64,000 nt of DNA from Streptomyces stelliscabiei (GCF_014873495.1 NZ_JADBGF010000001.1:868001-932000), one strand, 5' to 3'. Counted from the first letter of the stretch, positions 36,070-44,523 are shown. Translations and numbers: made by a program. The notes: generated from the letters alone by a model not told the origin.

Positions 36070-36696
36070 ATGAAGCTGGTCTACGTGTTCGACGCCTACT
36101 GCGGCTGGTCCCACGGTTTCTCCGGGACCCTCCGCGAGGTGGTCTCCCGCCACCCCGAGCTGCCGGTGGAGGTGGTCTCCGGCGGTCTGTTCACCGGATC
36201 ACGCCGGGTGCCGATCCGCGAGTTCGGCTACGTCCAGGGCGCGAACGCCCAGATCGCGGAGCTGACCGGTGCCGAGTTCGGCGAAGCGTACGAGAAGCTG
36301 ATCGCCGACGGCTCGTTCGTCATGGACTCCGAGGCCGCCGCCCGCGGTGTGGCCGCCCTGCGCCAGGCGGCCCCCGACCGCGCCGCGGCCCTGGCCACGG
36401 ACGTACAGCACGCCTTCTACTCCGACGGCCGCAGCCTGTCCGACCCGGTGACGTACGGCCTGCTCGCCGAGGCGGCCGGACTGGACGCCGACGCCGTCGT
36501 GACCGCGTTCGCCTCGCCCGAGGTGCGGGCAGCCGCCGGGGCCGACTTCCGCCGCGCGGCCGAACTGGGTGTCACCGGCTTCCCCACCCTGCTGGCCGTC
36601 GACGGCGACTCCGTGGTCCCGCTGGCCTACGGTCGTGCCACCGCGGACGAGGTCGACCGGCGACTGGCGACCCTCGGGGCCACCCGTACCTCCTGA
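36070..36696 (+). CDS. DsbA-family (FrnE-like) oxidoreductase with CxxS site
   Basis: A 208-residue cytosolic thioredoxin-fold protein. It opens MKLVYVFDAYCGWS, where the usual second cysteine of the CxxC pair is Ser14, leaving a single active-site Cys11. The cis-Pro loop is GVTGFPTLL (~residue 172). Monothiol DsbA-like proteins of this kind act in glutathione- or mycothiol-type chemistry or as isomerases; the reaction here is unknown. It is probably regulated by the upstream MarR. Confidence 0.88.
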   Translation: MKLVYVFDAYCGWSHGFSGTLREVVSRHPELPVEVVSGGLFTGSRRVPIREFGYVQGANAQIAELTGAEFGEAYEKLIADGSFVMDSEAAARGVAALRQAAPDRAAALATDVQHAFYSDGRSLSDPVTYGLLAEAAGLDADAVVTAFASPEVRAAAGADFRRAAELGVTGFPTLLAVDGDSVVPLAYGRATADEVDRRLATLGATRTS

Positions 36697-36740
36697 CCGT
36701 CCCCGTCCGGATGGGCCGTGTCCCGATCGGCCGTGTCCCC

Positions 36741-37709
36741 TCACTCCCCCAGCAGCCGCCGCAGCCACCGCAGTCGGGCCTCCCGGGCGTCGGCGGAGAG
36801 GGACGCCTGGGGCACCAGACCGTCGAAGCCGTGGAACCCGCCCGGCCACACGTGGAGTTCGGCGCTTCCCCCGGCCTGCCAGATCCTGGAGGCGTAGGTG
36901 ACGTCCTCGTCCCGGAAGGTCTCGGCGGAACCCACGTCGATGAAGGCGGGAGGCAGACCGGACAGGTCGGCCGCTCGGGCCGGGGCGGCGTACGGCTCGA
37001 CGTCGTCGGTGCCGCGCCGTTCCCCCAGCAGAGCGCTCCAGCCCGTCTCGTTGGCGGTGCGGTCCCATACGCCGAGTCCGGCCATCTGATGGGCGGACAC
37101 GGTGTCGTTGCGGTCGTCGAGCATCGGGCACATCAGCAGCTGGCCCAGCAGCCGCGGACCCCGGCGGTCGCGTGCGAGGAGGGCGAGAGCCGCGGCGAGT
37201 CCGCCGCCCGCACTGCCCCCGGCCAGGATGACGCGGTCCGGATCGCCGCCGATCTCCTCGGCGTGCGCCACCGTCCACAGCAGTCCCGCGTAGCAGTCCT
37301 CGATCGGTGCCGGGTGCGGGTGCTCGGGGGCGAGGCGGTACTCCACCGACACCACGACCAGGCCCAGTTCCTCCGCCCAGTCCAGGGGCAGGCCCAGCCG
37401 GTTGTGACCCACGATCATGCCGCCGGGGTGGGTGAAGTAGACGACGGGTCGTGGGCCGGGCACCGAGGTGGGCCTGCAGATCAGCAGCGAGACGTCCGGC
37501 GCGCCCGGCGGGCCGGGCACCGTGCGTTCCTCCACGTCGAAGAGACCGCCGCAGCTCAGTTCGTCGATCGTCAGGAGGGGGACGTCGCCGTTGAGTCGCT
37601 CCCTCGCCGCGGGGATGTCGTCCGGGGTCGCGGTGGTCGGTGCCAGGTCGCCGAGTTCGACGAGAGCGGCCGCCAGTTCCGGGTCGAACGGCGGAGGGGC
37701 GGTGGTCAT
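36741..37709 (-). CDS. Alpha/beta hydrolase (hormone-sensitive-lipase-like esterase)
   Basis: A 322-residue enzyme. The nucleophile elbow is GGSAGGG (Ser ~169), the acid is in DVGSAETFRDED and the catalytic His is in GGFHGFDG. The oxyanion motif, usually HGGG in this family, is HPGGM here (~92). It probably hydrolyses a short acyl ester or a lactone. The ATG at 37709 has an AGGAGG-like site (CAGGAGGTACAG). It converges with the DsbA-like gene. Confidence 0.9.
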   Translation of the reverse strand: MTTAPPPFDPELAAALVELGDLAPTTATPDDIPAARERLNGDVPLLTIDELSCGGLFDVEERTVPGPPGAPDVSLLICRPTSVPGPRPVVYFTHPGGMIVGHNRLGLPLDWAEELGLVVVSVEYRLAPEHPHPAPIEDCYAGLLWTVAHAEEIGGDPDRVILAGGSAGGGLAAALALLARDRRGPRLLGQLLMCPMLDDRNDTVSAHQMAGLGVWDRTANETGWSALLGERRGTDDVEPYAAPARAADLSGLPPAFIDVGSAETFRDEDVTYASRIWQAGGSAELHVWPGGFHGFDGLVPQASLSADAREARLRWLRRLLGE

Positions 37710-38079
37710 CTGTACCTCCTGCGAGTTGATCGTCCTGATCGTCGACGTCGTCCCGGCCGGCCGGCCGGGAGGGCCGTCGCGCGGGGATGCAACCGTGGGG
37801 CGAAACGGTGGGGCGGATGTCCGCCCGCCGGACGCGGCGGGCCTGCGCGAGGACGCGGGCGGGCGACGTGGGAATCGGGGCCGGGGCCCGGTGTGCGCGG
37901 TCGAACGGCCCGGGCGCGTGGGCTCGTTCCTGCCGGGTCGTGCGGCGCCGTACGCCTGTGGCCGAACGGCGCCCCGGCGTCCCGCCGTCCGAGCGGGGGT
38001 CGCGGGGCGGCTCGCACCGAAGGCGACGGGCGGAACCGTAACCGCACGCGCCGCTCTCCGTCCAGCCTCCTCACCTCGC
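37710..38079. other. Very GC-rich region without a gene
   Basis: About 370 bp in which all frames are Arg/Gly/Ala-rich. No start with a ribosome site is seen. It lies between the esterase start and the surviving half of an ABC ATPase, and probably holds the eroded 5' part of that gene together with the esterase promoter. Confidence 0.4.
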
Positions 38080-38570
38080 TCGCCGGTTCGTGCCGGTCAC
38101 CCGGCGAGGTCCGCGACGACATCGCCGAGCTGCTCCGCCGGGTCGGGCCGCCCGAGGACGCGGCGGACCGGTACCCGGCGCAGTTCAGCGGGGGCCAGCG
38201 CCAGCGCATCGCCATCGCCCGGGCGGTCGCCCGCAGGCCGAGGCTCATCATCTGCGACGAGCCGACCAGCGCCCTCGACGTCACCACCCAGGCGGCGGGG
38301 CTGAGCCTCCTCTCCGAACTCCAGGACACCCTCGGGTGCGCCCATCTGTTCATCACCCACGACCTCGCCGTCGTCAAGGAGTTCGCGGCCCGCACCCTGG
38401 TCCTGCAGCACGGGCGCATCGTGGAGGAGGGAGCCAGCGTCGACGTGTGCGACCGGCCCCGGCACGCGTACACCCGACGGCTGGTGGCGGCCGCCCCCGA
38501 CCCCGACCCCGACCCCGACTTCCAACGCGTCCGGCGCCAACGGCGGTTGAAGGTGTCGGCGACGGCGTGA
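38080..38570 (+). pseudogene. C-terminal half of an oligopeptide-type ABC ATPase
   Basis: From about 38100 the frame reads like an OppD/OppF-class ATPase: ELLRRVGPPEDAADRYPAQF, signature FSGGQRQRIAIARAVARRP, Walker B LIICDEPTSALD, H-loop LFITHDLAVV, and the oligopeptide-permease tail RHAYTRRLVAAAP. Walker A and the Q-loop are absent, so it cannot bind ATP properly. A run of Asp-Pro pairs precedes the end. No permease or binding-protein genes are nearby. It is the tail of a deleted transporter operon. Confidence 0.8.
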
Positions 38571-38592
38571 GCGACGGTTCCGGCCCGGTGTC

Positions 38593-40080
38593 TCAGTCTT
38601 CCAGCGGCTCGTGGTCGAACCAGTCGAAGTGCACCGTGCCGGCGGTGGCGAACAGGCCGATGACCCGGCCCGTGAAGCCGCCGGCCACCTCCGTGGACAG
38701 GTAACGGCCGTCCAGCGAGGCCAGTTCGACGAAGGTGCCGTCCCGCTCCTCGAACCCGAGCGAGACGAAGTCGGGTCCGGTGCGCGCGTCGTTCATGGTC
38801 CGCACCGGAACGGTCTCCACACGGAGCACCACGGGTCCCGGGGGCACCGGCCGGGACGTCACCACGGTGTTCAGCGGGCCGATGCGGGCCCGGACCCGGA
38901 CCTGCCCTGACTCGACCTCGACGGAGTAGTGGTGGCGCTCGTCGAGACGCACGGCCAGACCGCCGCCCTGCCCCTGCGCCACATCGGCCGAGGTGCGCAC
39001 GCGACACGCCCGGTGCTGCTGCCGTCGGCCCACGAACGTCACCTCGGCGTCGTCGAGGGACGTGCCGCGGGCGCGCAGGGTCAGCCGGCCGGGCCGTTCC
39101 TTCGTGGTGCACTCCTCCGGGGAACGCCGGCGCAACGAGATCCACTGCGGGGCCAGTTCGGCGGCGTCGAAGTCGTCCCGGCGCTCCGGTGCGACGGCGG
39201 GTGGATCGAGGGGCCAGGGCGGTGCGGGCATGTCGGTCGACAGTTCGCCGACGACGGGCCAGCCGTCGACCCATTCGACCGGCGCCAGGTAGGTCTCCCG
39301 GCCCAGTACGTGCCAGCCGGGGGTGCCGCCGCCCGGCCGTACCCCGAGCAGCACCATCCACCAGGAGCCGTCGGGTCCCTGCACCAGGTCGGCGTGGCCG
39401 GTGTTCTGGATGGGGTGGTCGGTGCCGCGGTGGGTCAGGATCGGGTTGTCGGGGCAGGGTTCGAACGGGCCGGTGGGTGCGTTGCCGCGGGCGATCGAGA
39501 CGCCGTGGCCCCGCTCGGTGCCGCCTTCGGCGATGAGCAGGTACCAGTACTCGCCGATGCGGTACAGGTGGGGTGCTTCGGGGGCCTTGGCGCCGGGCGC
39601 GCCGGACCACAGCTGCCGGCGCTCGCCGAACGTCTCCCCGGTGTGGGGGTCGAGGCGGATCTGTCCGACTCCGGCGGTGGTGCACCAGCAGGTGCCGTCC
39701 TCGTCCCAGGCGATGTCCGGGTCGATGCCGTGCACTCCGGGCAGCCGGATCGGGTCGGACCAGGGGCCGGCCGGGTCGGTGGCCGTGAACAGCAGGTTGC
39801 CGTCGGCGCTGACGTTGGTGACGATCAGCCAGAACCGGCCGTCGTGGTGGCGCAGCGTGGGGGCGTAGATCCCCCCGGAGGAGGCGGTGTCCGGCGGCAG
39901 ACGCAGTTGGCTCGGTCGGTCGAGCGCGTTGCCGATCTGGGTCCAGTGCACGAGGTCGCGGCTGTGGAAGAGGGGGATGCCGGGGAAGTACTCGAAGCTG
40001 GAGCAGGCGAGGTAGTAGTCGTCGCCCGCCCGGCAGATGGACGGGTCGGGGTGGAAGCCGGGGATCACCGGATTGCTCAT
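38593..40080 (-). CDS. GH43-family glycosidase (beta-xylosidase/arabinofuranosidase-like)
   Basis: A 495-residue enzyme without a signal peptide, so probably intracellular. The five-blade propeller domain (~1-310) shows the catalytic triad: base Asp12 in GFHPDPS, Asp120/122 in HGIDPDI, and acid Glu168 in KAPEAPHLY. The C-terminal ~190 residues form a beta-sandwich ending in TVHFDWFDHEP, typical of xylosidase-type GH43. It probably cleaves imported xylo- or arabino-oligosaccharides. ATG 40116 (AAAGGA four bases upstream) would add 12 residues; ATG 40080 matches family starts (SNPVIPGFHPDPS). Confidence 0.92.
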   Translation of the reverse strand: MSNPVIPGFHPDPSICRAGDDYYLACSSFEYFPGIPLFHSRDLVHWTQIGNALDRPSQLRLPPDTASSGGIYAPTLRHHDGRFWLIVTNVSADGNLLFTATDPAGPWSDPIRLPGVHGIDPDIAWDEDGTCWCTTAGVGQIRLDPHTGETFGERRQLWSGAPGAKAPEAPHLYRIGEYWYLLIAEGGTERGHGVSIARGNAPTGPFEPCPDNPILTHRGTDHPIQNTGHADLVQGPDGSWWMVLLGVRPGGGTPGWHVLGRETYLAPVEWVDGWPVVGELSTDMPAPPWPLDPPAVAPERRDDFDAAELAPQWISLRRRSPEECTTKERPGRLTLRARGTSLDDAEVTFVGRRQQHRACRVRTSADVAQGQGGGLAVRLDERHHYSVEVESGQVRVRARIGPLNTVVTSRPVPPGPVVLRVETVPVRTMNDARTGPDFVSLGFEERDGTFVELASLDGRYLSTEVAGGFTGRVIGLFATAGTVHFDWFDHEPLED

Positions 40081-40132
40081 GGTGGTTCCCGCCTCGGACA
40101 CGCTCGTCACCCTCATCGGGTCCTTTCGCCGT

Positions 40133-40145
40133 TTCGAAAGTTTCT
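40133..40145. promoter_or_regulatory. Candidate sugar-responsive operator upstream of the GH43 gene
   Basis: TTTCGAAAGTTTC contains the overlapping palindromes TTTCGAAA and GAAAGTTTC. Read on the GH43 strand it is GAAACTTTCGAAA. Similar GAAA/TTTC elements occur upstream of xylan-degrading genes in Streptomyces. The element lies about 50-65 bp before the start. The regulator is not encoded nearby. Confidence 0.45.
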
Positions 40146-40182
40146 CTCGCATTGACAGATACTTTCTCGATCAGGCTAGGCG

Positions 40183-40519
40183 GGGGCCTGGGGTGAACGC
40201 GACACCGGAGGCCAGGTTCTCCCGCGGTGTGCCGTGGCGGATCGATCTGATCAGCTACGACATCCCGGTCCTGGCGAACGCCTCGGGCGGCACCGGCGGC
40301 CTGTCCGTCCCCACTCTGTTCCGGGGCGACCAGCTCGCCTCCATGGAGGCCCGGGACGACGACGGGAGCAACGCGGGCCCCGCGAGCTGGACCTCGTTCC
40401 AGCAGTGGGACACCGCGTTCTCGGCGTACACGGACGATTTCATCAAGCTGACCGCCGAGTTCCTCACGGCGCCACGGGTAGGGTGCATCCGCCACGTGAG
40501 GGACGGGAGACCGAGGTGA
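40183..40519 (+). pseudogene. Fragment of an unidentified protein before the AlkD-like gene
   Basis: The frame encodes RGVPWRIDLISYDIPVLANA, then GGLSVPTLFRGDQLASMEAR and SWTSFQQWDTAFSAYTDDF, and ends in a TGA that overlaps the next gene's GTG. The composition is that of a real folded protein, but there is no start codon with a ribosome site and the length is about 110 residues. It could be the end of a lost secreted protein. I cannot identify the family. Confidence 0.35.
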
Positions 40520-41202
40520 CCGAGACGACGCGGACCGGGAAGACGGTCGCCGAGGTGATGGCCGAGCTGGCCGCGCTCGACGACCCGAGAGCGCGCGAGG
40601 TCAACGAGCGGCACGGCGACGACCACGGTGTGAACCTCGGCAGCCTGCGGACCCTCGCGAAGCGGCTCAGGACGCAACAGGATCTCGCGTGCCGGCTGTG
40701 GGCGACGGGGGACGGCGCGGCGAGGCTGCTGGCGCTCCTGATCTGCCGCCCGAAGGCGTTCGGGCGGGACGAGCTGGACTCCATGCTGCGCGAGGCGCGC
40801 ACTCCCAAGGTGCACGACTGGCTCGTGAACCACGTGGTGAAGAAGAGCCCGCACGCCGAGGAACTCCGCCTGGCGTGGTGTGCCGATCCGGACCCCGTGG
40901 TCGCGAGCGCCGGCTGGGCGCTCACCACCGAACGGGTGGCGAGGAGGCCCGAGGGCCTCGACCTCCCCGGGCTGCTCGACGTCGTCGAGGCACGGATGAA
41001 GGCCGCCCCGGACCGCCTGCAGTGGGCGATGAACCACTGCCTCGCGCAGATCGGCATCGAACACGCCGAGCACCGAGCCCGTGCGATCGACATCGGCGAG
41101 CGCCTGGAGGTGCTCAGGGACTATCCGACCTCTCCGGGCTGCACATCGCCGTTCGCGCCGGCCTGGATCGCCGAGATGGTGCGGCGGCGGCAGGCGACGT
41201 AG
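40516..41202 (+). CDS. DNA alkylation repair (AlkD-like) protein
   Basis: A 228-residue all-helical HEAT-repeat protein. GSLRTLAKRLRTQQDLACRLW, KVHDWLVNHVVKK and ADPDPVVASAGWALTTER match the AlkD-type DNA alkylation repair family, which removes bulky or cationic alkylated bases. The start is GTG at 40516, with GGGAG six bases upstream. The GTG overlaps the stop of the fragment before it, probably by chance. It converges on the VOC gene across a hairpin. Confidence 0.85.
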   Translation: MTETTRTGKTVAEVMAELAALDDPRAREVNERHGDDHGVNLGSLRTLAKRLRTQQDLACRLWATGDGAARLLALLICRPKAFGRDELDSMLREARTPKVHDWLVNHVVKKSPHAEELRLAWCADPDPVVASAGWALTTERVARRPEGLDLPGLLDVVEARMKAAPDRLQWAMNHCLAQIGIEHAEHRARAIDIGERLEVLRDYPTSPGCTSPFAPAWIAEMVRRRQAT

Positions 41203-41230
41203 GGGCGCGGCGCGGCGGGCCGCCGCGCCC
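41203..41230. terminator. Bidirectional terminator between AlkD-like and VOC genes
   Basis: A perfect 10-bp stem, GGGCGCGGCG pairing with CGCCGCGCCC, with an 8-base loop. It starts right after the AlkD-like stop and precedes the convergent VOC stop by 15 bp. Confidence 0.65.
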
Positions 41231-41245
41231 GCACCCTGCCGGTTC

Positions 41246-41638
41246 CTACTGCGGCTGGGTCGCGATCTGGATGAGGTTGCCGCAGGTGTCGTCGAGGACG
41301 GCGGTGGTGACGGGGCCCATCTCCAGCGGCTCCTGGGTGAAGCGCACGCCCAGGCCGCGCAGGCGCTCGTACTCCGCCCGCACGTCGTCGACGGCGAACT
41401 GGGCGAGCGGGATGCCGTCCCCGACGAGTGCGTCGCGGTAGGGCTTGACGGCCGGATGTCCGGCGGGCTCCAGGAGCAGTTCGGTGCCGTCGGGCTCGTC
41501 CGGCGAGACGACGGTCAGCCAGCGGTCCTTCTCGCCCAGCGGGACGTCGTGCTTCTTCACGAAGCCGAGGATCTCGGTGTAGAAGTGCTCGGCCTTGGCC
41601 TGGTCGTCGACGAAGACGCTGGTCAGACGGATCTTCAT
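41246..41638 (-). CDS. VOC-family (glyoxalase-like) protein
   Basis: A 130-residue protein of the vicinal-oxygen-chelate superfamily. MKIRLTSVFVDDQAKAEHFY opens the first beta-alpha-beta unit; GPVTTAVLDDTCGNLIQIATQ closes the second with the conserved metal-site region. It may bind or transform a small toxic compound. It overlaps the upstream ArsR gene by 4 bp, so the pair forms a detoxification operon under ArsR control. Confidence 0.9.
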   Translation of the reverse strand: MKIRLTSVFVDDQAKAEHFYTEILGFVKKHDVPLGEKDRWLTVVSPDEPDGTELLLEPAGHPAVKPYRDALVGDGIPLAQFAVDDVRAEYERLRGLGVRFTQEPLEMGPVTTAVLDDTCGNLIQIATQPQ

Positions 41639-41937
41639 GAGGTGCTCTCCTGCGGTCCGGAGGGGTCGGGCATGAGCCACCGCTCGGTGATCTGCCGCAG
41701 CGGGGCGGTGTTCAGGTCGTGGAACTTGTAGCGGCCCTCCCGCCTGGTCTCGACGAGCCCGGCGGCCTCCAGCACGGCGAGGTGCTGGGAGATCGCCTGG
41801 CGCGAGCTGTTGAGCCCGTGCTTCATGGTCAGCCGCGAACAGATCTCGAACAGTGTCTGTCCGGACTTCTCGGTCAGCTCGTCGAGGATGGTCCGGCGGG
41901 TGGGGTCGGCCAGGGCTTTGAACAGGTCGTCGGCCAC
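41635..41937 (-). CDS. ArsR-family transcriptional repressor
   Basis: A 100-residue winged-helix protein. FKALADPTRRTILDELTEKSGQTLFEI and SRQAISQHLAVLEAAGLVETRREGRYKFHDLNTAPL form the core. There is no CxC metal site in helix 3, so it is not a classical metal sensor. The start is GTG 41937 and the transcript may be leaderless. A perfect inverted repeat lies 9 bp upstream, ideal for autorepression of the arsR-VOC operon. Confidence 0.9.
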   Translation of the reverse strand: MADDLFKALADPTRRTILDELTEKSGQTLFEICSRLTMKHGLNSSRQAISQHLAVLEAAGLVETRREGRYKFHDLNTAPLRQITERWLMPDPSGPQESTS

Positions 41938-41946
41938 ACCTCCACC

Positions 41947-41970
41947 ATAGGCAAGCGACCACTTGCCTAT
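41947..41970. promoter_or_regulatory. Perfect ArsR operator
   Basis: ATAGGCAAG and CTTGCCTAT are perfect 9-bp inverted arms around a 6-bp spacer, just upstream of the arsR start. It would overlap the promoter of a leaderless or short-leader mRNA. Binding by the adjacent ArsR is inferred from position. Confidence 0.75.
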
Positions 41971-42043
41971 CAAGTCCGACCGCGCACCTCTTCCGTGGGG
42001 ACCCGCCGCCGCTTTCCGCGCGGACCCGCCGCCGCCTTGCCGG

Positions 42044-42958
42044 TCACAGCCCGAACAGCTCTGCCGCGTTGTCGTGGCACACCGCCCGCAGCCACTCCTC
42101 CCCCAGGCCCAGGCGCTCCAGGGCGTGGAGCTGGTGGAGGTACGGGTAGGGGATGTTGGGGAAGTCGGAGCCGAGGAGGACCCGGTCACCGAGGGCGGCC
42201 AGCCGCGGCAGGGCCCGGCGGGGGAACGGCATGAACCGCTCGCTGAAGTCGGTGAACGCCATCGTCGTGTCGAACCGCACCTCCCCGTACCGCTCGGCGA
42301 GTCCGAAGAACTCCTCGTACTCGGGCATCCCCATGTGCGCGACGACCAGCCGGAGCCGGGGATGGCGCGCCAGTACGCGCGTGATCGGCTCGGGGCCGGT
42401 GTACGTGCCGGGCGCGGGCCCGGAGCCGCAGTGGATGACCACGGGGACACCGGCCTCGGCCAGCAACCCCCATGCCTGGTCGAGGAGTCGGTCGGCCGGG
42501 TCGTACGCCCCCACCTGTACGTGCGCCTTGAAGACGCGCGCTCCCGCCTCGACGGCCTCCCGGACGTACGCGGCGGTGTCCGGCTCGGGATAGAGGGTGG
42601 CCGTGTGCAGACAGTCGGGGGTGCGGCGGGCGAAGCCGGCCGCCCAGCCGTTCAGCCAGCGGGCCATGCCCGGCTTGTGCGGGTAGAGCATCGAGGTGAA
42701 CGCCCGCACGCCGAAGGCCCGGAGCAGGTCCGCCCGTTCCGTCTCCTCCTGGCGGTAGGTGATCGGCCACTCCATTCCGCCGGTCAGCGGTCCGAGCGCG
42801 TCGAAGTACTCCCACACCTTGCGCAGGACGCGCTCGGGCATGAAGTGCGTGTGGACGTCGATCAGACCGGGCAGACCGAGCGCCTCGGCGAACCGGCGGA
42901 TCTCTCCGGCCTCCTCGCCCACGGGCACGTCACTGGGGTGATCACTCATGCCGTCCAC
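42044..42958 (-). CDS. Amidohydrolase-2-type metal hydrolase/decarboxylase
   Basis: A 304-residue TIM-barrel enzyme. The metal and active-site motifs run in order: IDVHTHF (~36), FKAHVQVG (~142), VIHCGSG (~176), VVAHMGMPEYEEFF (~208) and LLGSDFPNIPYP (~261). The family includes ACMS- and resorcylate-type decarboxylases and lactonases. The substrate is unknown. The start is ATG 42958; ATG 42949 (MSDH) is an equally short alternative. Confidence 0.88.
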   Translation of the reverse strand: MDGMSDHPSDVPVGEEAGEIRRFAEALGLPGLIDVHTHFMPERVLRKVWEYFDALGPLTGGMEWPITYRQEETERADLLRAFGVRAFTSMLYPHKPGMARWLNGWAAGFARRTPDCLHTATLYPEPDTAAYVREAVEAGARVFKAHVQVGAYDPADRLLDQAWGLLAEAGVPVVIHCGSGPAPGTYTGPEPITRVLARHPRLRLVVAHMGMPEYEEFFGLAERYGEVRFDTTMAFTDFSERFMPFPRRALPRLAALGDRVLLGSDFPNIPYPYLHQLHALERLGLGEEWLRAVCHDNAAELFGL

Positions 42959-43044
42959 GATCGACTCCCGTGCGGTGGCGGGTCCACCACCGCACGCGGG
43001 TGATCCATGAGGGATCCGTCACCCGGCCGTTCCCGGCCGGTCGG

Positions 43045-44523
43045 CTACAGGTTCTGGCCGCCCTTCACCGGCTGCACGTCCTCGACGAACAACTGGAAGA
43101 GCAGGCGCGTGATGTCGGTGTCCCCGAGCGAAAGGCTGAACGGCTCTTTCTTCTCGGGCTTCAGGCCGATATAGCCCGGAAGTGCCCCTTCGCCGGCCGC
43201 GGCCTGCGGGAAGGTACTCCCGGTCTCCTCTTCACGGGTCTTCCTGATGTGATAAGGAGTGCCCTTGTCTCCGGATATCGCCATGTAATTCGGGTGGAAC
43301 AGGTAATCATGCGCGCCCTCCTTGAGGGTGAACTCCATCATCACCTGCTGATCCTCGTCCTTGAAGTACTCGTCGGCCTGGCCGATGTCACCGAGGTGGT
43401 TCTTCACGGGCATGGCGCCGATCGGGCCGCTGCCCCCCGCCTCCGTCTCGCGATAGCGCTTCGCGATCCCGACGGGGTTCTTGCTCTCGGTCCTCATCCA
43501 CTCTTCCGTCTCGGCCGCCTTTCCCCGTCCCTTCCACTCCATGATGGCGACGGCCTCGCTCGTGAACATCGACCTGTAGAGCTTCAGGCGCCCGGTCTCT
43601 CCCTTTCCGCTCCGCTCGGCCAATTCAGCCAGGAGAGCGGGCCCCACGGTGTGCAGGACATCCTCCAGCTTCCGCTTCGCGGGTGCGGCACCCTTGCCCT
43701 TCTTCTTCGGCGCCTTGGGCGGAAGCAGCGAGTGCCCCGCCTCCGTCATCTTGTTCTTCCAGTGATCCTCCTGGAACAATTCCTGCGGGTCGCCGAGTAC
43801 CCGCTGAACAAAGGCACCGGAGGGTGCACCGTGAGCGCCGCGCGATTCCTCCGGCGCCCGGGAGGAGTCCGTCGCACGCTGCACGGCGGGCTGTGCCGGG
43901 CCGGACATCACCTTGCGCGCGTTGGCCTCGGCGGCCTGCTCGAAGCGGTCGGAGGGGTCGGAGACCCTCAGCCCGCCGCCGTCGTCGGTGCCGGCGACGG
44001 GACCCTGACGCTGCTGGATGACATGGGTCAGCTCGTGGGCGAGAGTGTGCTTGTCCGCGCCGCCGTCGCCGATGACCACATGGCTGCCGGATGTGTAGGC
44101 GCGGGCGCCGACCTCGGCGGCGGACGCCTTCGCCGCGCTGTCGTCGTGGATGCGGACGTCGGAGAAGTCGGCGCCGAGCCGCGCCTCCATGTCCGTGCGG
44201 GTGGCACTGTCCAGGGGCTGGCCGGGGGCGCGCAGCACCTCGTGGACGGCCGAACGCTGCACGTCGTGCACGGCCGAGCGCTGCACGGTGGGCTCCGCGG
44301 CACCCTGGTGTCCGCAGTCGGCACCGTGCCGGTGCTCCTCCTGGGCCCAGGAATGGCCGGCCCGGCGCAGCAACTGGACGACCGCGGCATTGCCCGTGGT
44401 GCCCTGGAGCGCGAGCAGCCCCTGCGGCGACGACAGATCCGGCCCCCGCCGCGCGGGCGTTTCCGTCGTCGTGACGGCGGGGACCCGGACGGCCTTCGCC
44501 TCGTCGCTACCGCGTGTCCGCAC
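43045..44523 (-). CDS. DUF4157 (eCIS-core) protein with orphan C-terminal domain
   Basis: A 492-residue protein. An N-terminal variable region (~1-95) holds a small VQRSAVH duplication. A DUF4157 domain (~100-175) follows, with RLGADFSDVRIHDD and a zincin-like HELTH (His163, Glu164, His167) in AHELTHVIQQRQG. A Lys-rich linker (PPKAPKKKGKGAAPAKRK, ~280) leads to a ~210-residue C-terminal domain with no family I recognise. DUF4157 modules are typical of cargo toxins of extracellular contractile injection systems and of polymorphic toxins. No eCIS genes are in the window. The start is GTG 44523 with AGAGGA upstream. Confidence 0.88.
   Translation of the reverse strand: MRTRGSDEAKAVRVPAVTTTETPARRGPDLSSPQGLLALQGTTGNAAVVQLLRRAGHSWAQEEHRHGADCGHQGAAEPTVQRSAVHDVQRSAVHEVLRAPGQPLDSATRTDMEARLGADFSDVRIHDDSAAKASAAEVGARAYTSGSHVVIGDGGADKHTLAHELTHVIQQRQGPVAGTDDGGGLRVSDPSDRFEQAAEANARKVMSGPAQPAVQRATDSSRAPEESRGAHGAPSGAFVQRVLGDPQELFQEDHWKNKMTEAGHSLLPPKAPKKKGKGAAPAKRKLEDVLHTVGPALLAELAERSGKGETGRLKLYRSMFTSEAVAIMEWKGRGKAAETEEWMRTESKNPVGIAKRYRETEAGGSGPIGAMPVKNHLGDIGQADEYFKDEDQQVMMEFTLKEGAHDYLFHPNYMAISGDKGTPYHIRKTREEETGSTFPQAAAGEGALPGYIGLKPEKKEPFSLSLGDTDITRLLFQLFVEDVQPVKGGQNL

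Noticed and set aside
37706..40495. 929-residue minus-strand frame around the GH43 gene
   Set aside because: It is Arg/Pro/Gly-rich and covers the GH43 gene in a different frame. GH43 catalytic motifs are only in the frame ending at 38593.
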